Positions 1-11,300 of a stretch of DNA of 64,000 nucleotides are shown here, piece after piece. The stretch is from the NCBI RefSeq assembly GCF_037126465.1, contig NC_088210.1:15773511-15837510 (forward strand). Direction: 5' to 3'. A program made the position numbers and the translations under genes. The notes beneath the pieces were generated by a model that saw only the letters and a list, made by a program, of their open reading frames with translations, had not been told where the DNA came from and did no database searches. The DNA is from Ornithodoros turicata (taxonomy: Eukaryota > Arthropoda > Arachnida > Ixodida > Argasidae). Positions within the stretch are counted from its first letter, which is position 1, and each line of letters begins with the position of its first letter.

Positions 1-205
1 AATAGAATTTTGGAAAGCGCTGTTTTTCATTTTTGCCTATTCTATACTGACACAAATCTGGAAGCTGAACATTCTTGACACGAGTTTTAAGCACGCAATA
101 CATCTCGACGAGAAAGTTTCGCAATGTGCCTTTCCCGCCGTATCTCTTTCGGAGCGCAGACGACAGTTTACCGATAGCAGACGACAGTCTGGGAAAACCA
201 CGCAC

Positions 206-378
206 CTTGACTGTGACACCGTCGATACGGTTCTCCTCGAATTCTTCGCCGAGCTTGAACTTTATCTCCGAGGTTTTGAGGAACGTCGACGTCTTCAAGG
301 ACCACTGGTCGCCCTCGTTCTTGATTTCCACCACTGGCTTCGACGTCGACGCCAGCTTTCTCCAGGTCATACCAACAC
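206..378 (-). CDS. FABP exon 2 (173 nt)
   Basis: The acceptor on the minus strand is tttcttcttag just before 378 and the donor gtgcgt follows 206. The exon adds two bases to the split Gly codon and then 57 whole codons, from VGMTWRKLAS to DGVTVK. Open frames on the plus strand here, and a second minus frame, are shadows of this exon. Confidence 0.88.
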
Positions 379-3300
379 CTAAGAAGAAAGGCATCACCGG
401 ACGTCACCCGGATGTCTATCCGGAAGCGTGTTCCAAAACTCGCACGCTCTGTCTAACACTCACTGATTTTGGATTTACTGGGGATTTGCACGGTTACCGT
501 AATGGAGGGAGTCCTTCCACGATCGACCATGTTCGTTTGTCGCAACAGAGGTGGAGGCCGAACACATCAAACCATCAAGGACAATAATCCACGCATGACA
601 GCCATCAGAGTAACCAAAGCGTAACCGCAGTTTTTCGCGCGTCCATCTGACGGCCGGGTTTTCAAAGGAACAATGCTCGATGAAACATAATCTTGGAAAC
701 CGAAACTACTCTGAACCTGCCATATCATTAAAATAATCGTGAGTCCACAGCATTGTGCACGAAGGTGCTCTGCATGGATGCTGTCCCAAGCAGCACAACA
801 TCTTGGTCCAATATCGGCTGAACATTGGCAATACCGGCCATCTTGACCAGTATTGCCGATATATAGCCAATATTGGGCCAATATATATTTTGCTGCTTGG
901 TGTCACGCGGCACTATGAACCAACATGAAATTAAATACTGACACTGTGCAATGGTGAGTCAGTGCTTTTTTTTCAGTCACATGTATAAAAAGTGCTTTAT
1001 GACTCAGGTCTGCTTTCTATTCATCTCGTAAACGTATCAAGTCACCCTGTTGTACGCGAGCTCCTCCAATGTCTGAGGCGCAGCTCAGTTTCTGGATAGC
1101 TCAGGTGCAAGCGAGGGTATTGAATTCTTAGGATTCCTCAGACAATGCGGTTACTCATGATGCAAAAGTGTGATCATTGAGTTACACCTGTAGCATTATC
1201 GGGCACTCTGGACGGCGCGGGCGCTGCTACACGTGGCCATTTGCTTCGTAATTTCATTCTCTGAAACGAAGCTGCTCAAACGAGCTTTTAATGGAACAAT
1301 TGCTTCCGTTTCGAAATACCGGCGGCTCTCGACCTGATGCTTCTGCTTCGATCTGTTCAAAACAAAGTTTGCTGCTGAAGAAAGAGGGATTTTCGTAGCA
1401 TCCACCCCACAGATCTTATAATGACCCCTCCCCCCAAAAAATACATAAAAAATAATCGAATAAAAACACGCATCACAAGTCAGCAGATACGGGTGCCACT
1501 CCCCAGATGAGAATCCTACGCAAATCTCTACTGAAGAGCATGAAAAAATACCAGACCAGCACCAGCTGGAGACCGTCAAAACTTCGAATTATAGCAAAAA
1601 GTTATTTCGGCTAGCTAACGCATAAACGCTAATTTTGGAGACTAACGCCGCAATGGGCAATAATAAGCACAGTAGAACAATTGAAGAGAGCAGAACAATA
1701 AGTACCAGGTTATAAATGGTACTCATATGAAGAAAATGTCGTCGGAGGCCTGTACTGCCTCCACCGACATTGCAGACACGGTTGCAGACACCCATATCAT
1801 ATGCCCATGCCCTTCGTCTGTGTCTCTGGTGAGATACATTCGCCAGACACGACTTGTCCGATTCACGACAGCTATGCCGGCTGTGCCTGCCAGCAACCAG
1901 ATGATGCCGGCCGCAGTACAACTCACTCGCGCTAATTAGCATGCCGGAAACTCAACCAACTGCTCCAAATTGCGCAACGCATCACACGGTTCTTACATGC
2001 TTCCAGGTCACTGGAAGTGCACGGCGAATTCCCACGGAAGATAGAAATCAGAATGGCCCATTCCTGCGTAGAACGCGGTCTTTGCTGGCACGCCAGGTGG
2101 CGTTACCACAGCAGACGACAGGGGATAAACAATGCAGACGACAGGTAAATACTAACAAAGCTTCCAAAGCTACGTATCTCACAAGGATAGTTCTGTCCCG
2201 GGCCAGTAATTAATCTATCAGAGATCTCTTTGCAAAGTCTATAGAAGTTACGCGAAAGGCCGAAAAATATACAGCCGCAATTTCACGGGAAATAGAATTC
2301 GGGAATGCGTCGTCGTTTAGAATGCATTTCTCGTCTGCTCAACGAATCTCCATGTCAGCCACCGACGTGAAGGGCATAAATCACATATTCAGCCACACAG
2401 GAGCACGTGCAATGGAGATGAGGCAACGTAACCATCGTATCGCTTTTCCGTTCGTGGTCGCGTCGTACAGGAAGCGAATAACATTCTACGGTGTAAGGTA
2501 CACGACATTGGCGCGAGGAAGAATTTGAGATTTGCCAAGAAATGTTCTGCCTCACTAACCTCCCACTTCCACGTAACACTATTGACGTTACAGCGCGATA
2601 TTGTAAACGTGGAGGAAACAGGAAAGCCCGTTACTAAACTACGCAAAAAAAGCCGGTTCTGTTTGTGGTTCGTTAGCGAAGTGTCGACGATCAAGCCTCG
2701 CCTTCCGTGTCGCATAATAGGCAATAAAAAAGTTTGCTACGCAACGCGTAATCACATGCTGTGTGAAGTGCAGTTTTATTGGACTGTAAGGTTTTTCGGG
2801 GCCAGCATTTTTTTTAAATCCGCTGTCATACAACGGTGAATCTTTTCTCACCTCCTCACAGTTTCGGAACTTACACACTTGAAGCCGAGTATGGAAGTTC
2901 GTCTGCTAGCTTGCCGTTATATTTGTGAGTCGGATTCGGCGAAAGTAGGCAAATCACTTTCGCAATCAGTGTTAGTGAGCAATAAATAAATAAGTAAAAT
3001 AATTCTGTGGAGCCTCTGTCGTATGCTTATTGAATGAAAACGTTTTATCCGCCGTGCACTATGCGAATGGTGCAATCTCAACAGCGCCAGCTATGCCTTT
3101 CTTAGATTCAGCAGGACAAAGAGTGATATTAAAAGGTAGGAGCAACTTATTTATTTACACATGATAACGAGACTTTCGTGCACAGGATGATCATAGATAT
3201 ACCTCTGCAAAGGAAGTGCAGGAAGCAGCAAAATGGTTTTGACACTTCCCGTTGCTGCGCCGTCCTTCATATAGATTAGTTTCTTTTTTTGTTTTTTCCT

Positions 3301-3695
3301 CCGGCGACGCGACGCAACATTAATTGACGGTGCGGAAGAGGCCTCAAGTAATATGCTTCAAACGAGCGACACATAGAACAGCACGCGCGGTACCGCCCTG
3401 AGCTTATTGTTTCTACCACCATCTGCAAAGCGGAGCGAAACTGAACAAAAGAAATGCATGCGGCCCGCGATTGTTGCGGGGTTTAGTTCATTTAGTTGCG
3501 CACAGAAATGGGCGGAGAAGCCGCAGCGGGCCGACTGCTCACACGCATGGAATGATGAAGAGACAGTGGTAACCGAGCAGCACTCAACAACACGAGAACG
3601 CGTGTGGTCATCAAATTCTGCTCACCGAGTGCCTTGAGAAATTCATCGAAGTTTTCGCTTTCGTGAAGCTTCCACTTTCCGACGAGGGATGCCAT
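206..3695 (-). CDS. Fatty-acid-binding protein (FABP) gene, 5' part: two exons, 3' exons beyond the left edge
   Basis: Joining 3695-3626 to 378-206 gives 81 codons of an intracellular lipid-binding protein. The start (MASLVGKWKLHES, then ENFDEFLKALG) fits the cytosolic FABP signature G-x-W-x-[LIV]...N-[FY]-[DE]. It continues VGMTWRKLASTSKP, VVEIKNEGDQWSLKT, TFLKTSEIKFKLGEEFEE and DGVTVK, the usual first five or six beta strands. Exon 2 is exactly 173 nt and ends in VK before gtgcgt, which is the classic FABP exon-2 size and boundary; introns are phase 1 and phase 0. Family knowledge: these small cytosolic beta barrels carry fatty acids, and mite group-13 allergens belong here. The C-terminal half with the Arg-x-Tyr ligand-binding residues is not in the window; it should lie left of base 1. 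No frameshift or stop is seen. The gene is head to head with the RSRC2-type gene. Family assignment is secure; the exact paralogue is unknown. Confidence 0.87.
379..3625 (-). other. FABP intron 1
   Basis: This is 3247 bp with no further FABP exon. It contains copies of the recurrent word GCAGACGACA near 2111 and 2135 and AT-rich non-coding sequence. Open frames here have no recognisable protein content. Confidence 0.75.
3626..3695 (-). CDS. FABP exon 1, coding part (70 nt)
   Basis: The ATG is at 3695-3693. It encodes MASLVGKWKLHESENFDEF then LKAL plus the first base of a Gly codon, followed by the donor gtgagc. This holds the FABP signature. It is one codon shorter than the usual vertebrate exon 1. 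The 5' UTR start was not located. Confidence 0.86.
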
Positions 3696-4484
3696 TGCGT
3701 GACGTTTAAAGCGCAGAGCCAGAAAAGCAAGTAGACCGTTTAAAACACCGCTAGCCGAATAAATTCTCCACTCTCGCTGGCAATCTGCTACTATCTGCCC
3801 GCCGATTTCCCTTTCTCCGAACTTTCTCTCTCTCCTTCGCTCTTGCACGTCGTCTGTTCGTCTGTAGATGATTGCAGCGGGAGCAGGGGATTTCCACCCT
3901 ACTGATATTGGTGACAAAAATCACGTGAACAATGAAAAAAACCCAGTAATTAATGGATATCTTGATAGTGCGCCAGAAAGTGATATGAAATGTGACCATC
4001 ACTCGTGCCACCTGCTGACGGAAAATGTATTGTGACTTGTGTTGATTGCTCGTAATAAAGCATTAATGTGTAATGTTTTCTTTTAAGACCACTACGTTTT
4101 TACCAGCGCGTTGATTAAATAGAAAAATGAATGCACATTTTTCTACAGAATGGGTTTGTTGTCGGCATGGTTGTCGGGAAAGAAGCTGTGCAAGATTGCA
4201 GAATTGCAGATGTCGCTAGTGTCGCGTTTGGTTTACCATTTTTACGGTTGCATCAAAAGGCTCCGTTGAGGTACTTGAATACCGAAGTTAGGACCGTTTC
4301 CGCAAGTAAGTATTATGAAACGCGTATTGTAAAATAAAACAAGTATGAGCAATATTAAATTGCACAAGGGTTCGCATTGCCGAAGGCCTTAAGTCCTTAA
4401 TAACCTTGATTGGGAGGTAGTACGGAGGTTCGTTAGGCCTAACTCGACCTAATCTTTATGCCTTTCTGTGTTGCGTTTTTACAG
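3696..4484. promoter_or_regulatory. Presumed shared intergenic region between divergent FABP and RSRC2-type genes
   Basis: The FABP start codon (minus strand, 3695) and the proposed first RSRC2 coding exon (plus strand, 4485) face away from each other less than 0.8 kb apart. A strong donor, gtaagtat, sits at 4306 and could end a 5'-UTR exon spliced to the acceptor at 4484. No clear TATA box was found on either strand. The regulatory role is inferred from the layout only. Confidence 0.35.
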
Positions 4485-4543
4485 AATTGGAAATGACCAG
4501 GAACACACCTGAGAGGAGAAGATCCTCACCTACAGGTTGCCGG
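4485..4543 (+). CDS. Candidate first coding exon of the RSRC2-type gene
   Basis: A good acceptor (polypyrimidine tract, tttttacag) ends at 4484. The ATG at 4493 reads MTRNTPERRRSSPTG, basic and Ser/Arg-rich like the start of an RS protein. Two endings keep frame with the next exon. A donor gtggta after 4543 joins in phase 0 to 8084. A donor gttgcc after 4535 joins in phase 1 to an alternative acceptor at 8066. Both donors are weak and I have no homology for so short a peptide, so this is tentative. Confidence 0.35.
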
Positions 4544-5840
4544 GTGGTAGGTCAAAGATATTTTTACGTTGTGCATCTTTGATATGTTATTCAGTGCTGT
4601 TTTAAGTGAGTGAAATGGTGTCATGGATTGTGGTTTGATCATGCCCACGCCATACTAGACGCTGCAAAAGCAAGGTGCTTGCAGAGGCAGCAGATTCTGG
4701 TTTTGAACACGCCATTCTGTGTCTTGAAAAAATGAGATTCTGTCGCGCGTATTACACAATGAGCAAATGCAGAAACGCTAAGGTATGAACTCCGCGGTAT
4801 TAACACCTCTTTATGACTGTTGCTACCCAAGAAACTTCTTGAGAATGGCTTCGTCATACTGTCGACCGCAGGCGGATGACATCCATCGTTGAGAGGCTAA
4901 GGTACGTAGCACTGCACACGGTAAAAGTAGAACTCCCATATTATTATTGCACCGTGATGTGTGTAACCTTTCACAGGCCGCGAATGTCAGTTGTGAGAGT
5001 GATTTGATGAGAAAATGATTTTGAGCGGATCTGTTCTGATAGCCATCGATACGTAAAGAACTACAGAGCTTCATTAGGAACTTGGTGGAACTCTGGAGCT
5101 TGCAAATATCAGCTTGCTAACTGACTTTGTACTTGTAGTCTCGGGGTCAAACGCATTTAGGCATATACTACACGTAAATTTTAGCAAGTTTTCTGAGTTG
5201 AACTCTGAAATCTGACAAACAAAAATCATTTTTTCTTCTTTATTTGCCAGGATCTGAATGAGCACTGCAGATCCATTGCAGGTCCCAAATCCACTGCCAA
5301 ATATGCTCCCTAGCAGTGGCATATCTAGGAAGAAAAGCCCCCACAGCAAGCACTGTGGTTGCTCCCCTGTCAAAAACCATCCAATACGCATCTCCAGGAC
5401 ACTGCTACCATATTGATAACTCAAAATACAACTCGAGCTTGTTAATCTTTCAATTAACAATTGAGGAGAAATGATAGAGTAGATAGATCAGTACGTAGGC
5501 AAAATTTATAGCTTGACATTCGTGGTTTTCGCTGCTGCAGATTGGTTCACAATGTCGGTGAAGTCTTCTTTTCTTTTTTTTTTTTTCGTTCGCAATTTCT
5601 TCACTTTCCACGCCTCTGCTCCCTGGTGTAGTGGTAACAGCTGAAATGAAGTTACTTTAAGTTGGTTACTTTAGTTGCAAACAAAAAGAAACGCACTAGA
5701 GACTTCCTAAAATTTAATAAGGTACAAGCTTTTGCGCAGAGCCTTGCGCTTCTTTGAGGCTTTAACGTTGCGTTCGTCTTAAATGGGCTTGGCAGTGCAA
5801 AAATTGCTCCTCGTTTGGATGAAAAACCCAAACGATTTGT

Positions 5841-5991
5841 AATTTGTCTTCACACCAACACAAAAGGAACGGATGTTCATCCCTTACGTCGTACATGACT
5901 TATGGCCGAAAAAGATCGCAACGCATGTTCTCCTATCTCAAGAAGCCCGATACCCGTTCCTTTTGCGTTGGTGTTAACGCAAATTAATTAA
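5841..5991. mobile_element. Short MITE, CAAAAGGAACG-TIR family
   Basis: The ends are inverted copies of about 30 bp. The left end has ACACCAACACAAAAGGAACG. The reverse complement of the right end has ACACCAACGCAAAAGGAACG. Outer bases aattt/aaatt also pair. No coding capacity. Related termini occur near 26.8 kb and 51.3 kb. Confidence 0.7.
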
Positions 5992-6720
5992 AGGTAATGG
6001 TATCTTTCATCTTGCAAGGAGCATTTCTTACACTTTAGTGGCCCTTTAGTTCAGCCTCTGCAGGTTTACGTTATTTTAACTTGTCGGATTTTGGAGTTCA
6101 TTTCAGAACATTAAATTTCTCACAATTAAAATTTGACTAAATGTCCGTACGGCAGAGCACTATGCAGCAAACTTCCCCGAAGATAAATGCTGTTTACCCC
6201 ATATCTTTGAGACTAATAGATTTCTTAGTGTCTTATCCCATGTCAGGAACCTCTGTGTATATGTATTATTCTCGTTGTTAGTATTATGTGCTGCCTGCAA
6301 ATTTAGCTACATGTGTGCCTTTCTGTGACTGCAGTCACAGTGGCAAAACTGCACATCAATCTCTTCTGACCTTTTATTTATTTATTTATGTAATAATAAT
6401 GCAAGGGCCCAAGAAGGGCATTATACAAAGAGAGGAGAACAAGAAAGCATACAAGCATTATGCAAACTCCAACAGTTCACTAGAAAAATACACACACACA
6501 AAATCTGCATGAACAAACACATGTAAAACGTGTACTTGCTATGAAATGGAGAGTAATTCAGCTGCGTGTCATAGGTTGAAATGTACGGAGCATGGCATTG
6601 AATGCGCCATTTTACACATACAAGACGAGTAGTTGCATGGAAAACTGCATTTGTGCGAAACAAACACAAGGACTTTCAAAGCAGGGACTGAAACCGAAAT
6701 GAATGTGGGTTTGGTTACGT

Positions 6721-6757
6721 TTCAGTGCCAGAACTCTGAAAGAGTTCTGGCACTGAA
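6721..6757. repeat. Perfect 17-bp inverted repeat, 3-nt spacer
   Basis: TTCAGTGCCAGAACTCT is followed by gaa and then its exact reverse complement. It abuts the left side of the MITE copy at about 6755-7072 and may be a remnant of that element's end. Confidence 0.8.
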
Positions 6758-7072
6758 CCGGCCCCGAGAGATCTACATCATGATTGGACAACGGAAGTTT
6801 GAGTTTTAAGCGCACAGATGCGGACGTACGACTACCGTTGCAGACGACAGCAACAGCTCCTATGAAAACACATAGAATGATGATGATAATCAACTTTAGA
6901 AAGAAGCATCTCACGTAGGACATGCTTGTTGTACAAAAATACTAAGGTAAGCTGGAGTACAAAGTATTGCATAAATTGAGAAGGCAATAGCCGGACCGAT
7001 GCGTAGCGCCACTGCTAGCTTCCAAATGTGGCGCTGGGAAGGGATGCCTATGACATGGTCGTTATAATATAG
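6755..7072. mobile_element. 5'-truncated TA-type MITE (same family as 46318-46892)
   Basis: The right end, atgacatggtcgttataata then tag, matches the terminal repeat of the complete copy in the P450 intron. The interior also matches it: atgattggaca, gcagacgacagcaac, and gccactgct...ggcgctgg. The left terminal repeat is missing. Confidence 0.65.
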
Positions 7073-8083
7073 GATATCGTGAGTTGAACACAACTATAGT
7101 TAATGAATCATGAATCTAGGTACATATTCCCTGAGAGAGGGAAACTAGCAGTACTAGTTAGCTAAGTTACTTCTCACAACTTGCAGTGTTTTGGGCAATA
7201 AAGCTAGTTCGACGTATGAGGAGGTCTTAAGAGGACAATTAACGAGGTTAAAGTGTTCGGAGGTTATCAGTGTTGTTGACAGACAACCAAGTGCTCTCTG
7301 CCAGTTCTTTGTAATTGTCTAACATACTTTTGTACAGCCTCATAATTGTTTTATGACCCTTTATGGCAAAGCTTAGAGGAGGTTACTTGTTTTAGAGTAT
7401 AATAAGGTCGCGTTACTGGACTAGAAGGGCCAAGGAACAGGCAGAGTTCTGTCACACAGAGGGACGTTCCTCAAAGCTGCTTGAAAACAGAAGATAAGTG
7501 ACTTGAAAAGTTGCAGACAGGTATGAAGGGCCAAAAGACAATGACAGATTACTGTGACCCCGGTTACTTTACGCTTGACAGGGTGCAAAGTTGCTTTTGC
7601 AGCAGAACTGTTTGGAACACGAATTAGGAACATGCTATCGCTGTTTAAAAGGGGGTTACACACTTTGTGAGACACAAGTAGTACAAACTGCATTGGAAGG
7701 AGGCAATGTTGATGAGATGTGATCAAAGGAAAAAAAATGGGGATGTGAGTTTCGACGAAGTCAAACTGGCTACCCTGGTACACTTACACACAGAGTGCAA
7801 TGTACAGAGGCGATGTTGCATTTTTTTCACTCTCCGCGTGCTACCAAGCAGCAAAGCAGTAAGGCGTGGATTGGGCTTTGTCCAGGTAGAATGCCCTAAG
7901 CCCAAGAGAGCTGCCCTATGCCCTGTCTTTTATAATGTGTTGCATCTCTTGCTGCGGCCTAAAGTTGTGCAGTGTTAATGGCGAAAAAAACAAACAAAAA
8001 AACATTAGTAGTCGACATTGTTCAGGGCACAAATTCTAATGCTTTCTTGCTGTTTCCCCATGCTAGACGCCTCTTTCCTCCAG

Positions 8084-8330
8084 GGCCGCTCGGACAGACA
8101 CAGAGATGAAGACGAAAAAAGGAGGCGAAGGAGAGAGGAGGAGGAGGACAGGCGCAGGGACCAGCGCAATCATAGGCATCGCAGGAGCCGTAGTCGTAGC
8201 CGCAGCCAGGAGCGCAGGAGACGCTACCAGGGCTCCAGTAGGGGACCCAGGAGGAGGAGGTCGAGGAGCAGGAGCAGGCGAAGTTCATCCCCAGAGAGGA
8301 GGCGGTCGCCGGAGAAGGAGAGGGGTGCAG
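8084..8330 (+). CDS. RSRC2: RSRC2 RS-domain exon
   Basis: The acceptor ctctttcctccag ends at 8083 and the donor gtgagt starts at 8331. It encodes GRSDRHRDEDEK, an R/E stretch and an RS domain. It ends one base into a codon, which fits the next exon. An upstream acceptor ending at 8066 is also usable. Confidence 0.83.
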
Positions 8331-11300
8331 GTGAGTTGGGGGAGTGTTTTAAATCGTGAACAAGACCTAGACTCCTAGTTATATAAGCTTGCAGCAGCTT
8401 AGATTAGTAGACTGAACTAGGTGTTTAGGTTTTGTTTAGTTCTTTTACGACAAGCCTGCTTTCTGCAGAAACTTTCAGTTCTTTGGGCAGTTGCCCAAAC
8501 CCACTGAATGCTTTGTGCACTGCTGCAGCGACCATAATAAATGCTTTCCTCTGGTAATTCACAGTATGAATTAATATTGTTAGCAGGCCCGTCGCATTAG
8601 CGGAACGCGTCTCGTTCTGCATCTTGCCTTGTCTCGCCAGCACCCTAGCGTCTTCTGCACCAGTGTCTCGTGAAAGGGGTGTACCCATCACACAACGGGC
8701 CATGTGCAACTGCTGTCGCCGACCAGTTTTTTTGCTCTTCTAGGAGCCACGGAATCAGTCAGAGTTCTCGAGCAGTCCGAATTTTTAGTGAACGGCCTAA
8801 ATTCGTTCAACAGCTGCGTAAATCTTGCAGAATTTTGACTTCAGAAATGGCGACCGTGCGTAACGGTGGCAATGCCTGCAACCGGCCGGCCGAGTCGCTT
8901 TGACGTCACAACGGTAGCTAGTTTGGAGAAACGTCGTCTGCTTCCCAGGAAGCGAAATGGGAGAGAAATGAAAAAAGAAGGTGCAGAAAACGCTGGCCCC
9001 AGTCGGAGCACAGTCTCCTGTGTAACCGTAACAACAGTGACGTTTTTCTTCCTGCTCGTTTTGCCCAACAGAGCGAGTTGAGCGGGAACGCGCGTGTTGA
9101 TTTTCAGGGCTTTTCTTCCTTTTCTTTTTTTTTTTCCCCTACGAAAAATGTTGCATACAGATTTTTTTTAAGTCACATCCTTTCATAATCTGTCAGAAAC
9201 AGAAAATATTTTGAATGGCTTTCTGGGCTCCTTTAATTATCATAAAATTAATATCTAGTATAGAGAAGTATGACGTCTCAGGGTGCCCAATGTGCCAGGC
9301 AACATTACTTGTTGAAGGTCAGTTTCTGTCTCCTCACCGCAGCTGCTGGCAGTCTTCAAAGGTGGGGCGGAGAGTGGAGATGCGCAGCGTTGCTAGAATA
9401 CTGACGCCTTCGCTCTCAGTGGCACCGCATACTCTTTTCTTGCGGGTTCCTTTTTTTTGAAATTCTTCGAAGTGCATAGTGTTCACTGATTGCATTTATG
9501 TCTTGCATGCCGATTCTTTAAGCGAGGTTGATTAGGAAATAAATTTTTTTTAGGCCATATTGAAACTTTAACCCTAAAACCACCGGGCTCTAGGTATAAA
9601 GAGTGAATGTACAATGGGAAACTTTACCTCTTTCTCAGGAAATAGCGCAAAATCGAAGTCCAACCCTGGAAATAATGCGCTTCAGGTGGCTGCAGCCCGG
9701 GCGGCTGCCTTGAAGGCAGGCGGAGGAGGCTCAGGGGGCGTGACGCCGCAGCAGCTGATCCAGCAGTCACTGGTGGCAGCGAATGAGCAAGCCAAGGCCA
9801 TGACAGGCATTGGATTGCCCAGCTACTACAACCCCTCGGCGGTGAATCCGCTCAAGTATGCGGAGCAGATGCAGAAGCGAAAGCTGCTGTGGCAGAACAA
9901 GACAGCTCAAGTGCCAGAAGAGGTGAGATCCGCTAAAAAGTTTCTCCGGGCCTATTTAGCCAATCATGGGAGTGGAGTGGCCTGGTGATGTAAACTTGGA
10001 TGGGAACGCATTTTAGTTCGAGACGGGACGAATTCAGAATTTTCCAAATCCGAATCCACGAATCTCGAATCTTTTGAATCCTTTCTTTAAAAAGGGTTAA
10101 AAAGCCAGGAAAAAAAAACCTCTACTGAAAAGTGTTTTGGAGCAGAATATGATACCTTCGTTTAATGAGAAACAAATTAAATAACAGTTCACTTTCAGGA
10201 GAAAACATGCCCATGTAGTTCTTCTTGAACGTATAATTTATTTAACACGTTCATCGACTACGAGAGATGCATAAATTCGCGAGTCCGAATTATTTCCATA
10301 AAAATAAGCAACAATCAAAAGCAAAAACCATGTTACGTTTAGACTTGTAATGTAACAGTTCCTGCCTGAACTCTTTCAGTCCAGTGCAATGTAAACAAAC
10401 AAGATAACACCCGTCGGGCAAAGAGGGGCTTTCGGTGGATTCTGGGAGTGCTAAACAGACGTGGTTGGTTTATTCGAAAGATTTGATTCGCTGTTTTAGG
10501 TACTGGGATTTGGATTCGGATTCTCGAATCTCGAATCCCTGCCTAGGATTCGGGGATTCGGTTGGCACGTCCCTAATTTTAGGCAATCCCTATTATCCTT
10601 ATAAAATTAGGCAATCCCTAATTTAATTAAAAATGCTGCCATGACCCACTTGTACATGCCTTAACGCAACGTTCACTCTGCATATATCTTTTATGGATGA
10701 AACAGGTGCGATGGCATTATTCGTAAAGATGTTGAACTCAGTGACTGTTAGAAGCGAGGGAACTTTATTAGAAATGTGCAAATAGCCATTTTATAGCCGG
10801 AGTGCATATGAAGCAAATAGTTCTATGAATGAAGCAGACATGGAACGAATGGTGACATTATTGAACTGAACCCATGTATAGGATGAGAGAAGCGAAATTG
10901 AATATCCGCCAAATGCCGCCTCAGGTGATTCACGCGCATATTTTTTTTTTTGGTGCACTATAACTTTAGTTGCTCGTGCACCATAAACACTCCAGTCATC
11001 ATCAGTGATAACAGCGTGTGTAGTTGTGGTATTCGACGGTGTCTCAATAATACTACCGGACTTTCGAAGTGCCGTTTCTTTGTCAAAAGAATTCCCAGAA
11101 CGTAACAAAGTTACAGCGACTACTCCTCCCTGCTGTCCTCTCTCCATCTGTCCACGTCTGTACGCTGCTCGTAGCCGCAGTTGCCTCGCGGCGCTGACGC
11201 GGAATAAAAAAAGTATATAAAAAATGCAACATTGTGCTTTGTAGAAGTCACAACCACGATATAGTGCTTCTCTAATTACGTTGAGCGTCTTTCTTTTTCG

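Larger units (their letters stand above)
4544..8083 (+). other. Probable RSRC2 intron, repeat-containing
   Basis: No second RS-rich exon was found between the candidate first exon and 8084. The stretch carries a short MITE, a perfect small hairpin and a truncated TA-type MITE (listed separately). One donor-like gtacgt at about 4910 has no convincing coding exon in front of it. Confidence 0.4.

Noticed and set aside
75..587. 170-codon plus-strand open frame
   Set aside because: It is antisense to FABP exon 2, which has clear homology and splice sites on the minus strand.
4131..4337. 68-codon plus-strand frame as a protein
   Set aside because: It contains a strong splice donor at 4306 and looks more like a 5'-UTR exon; no homology.
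8917..9000. Extra basic RSRC2 exon
   Set aside because: No matching donor and no resemblance to the RSRC2 family.
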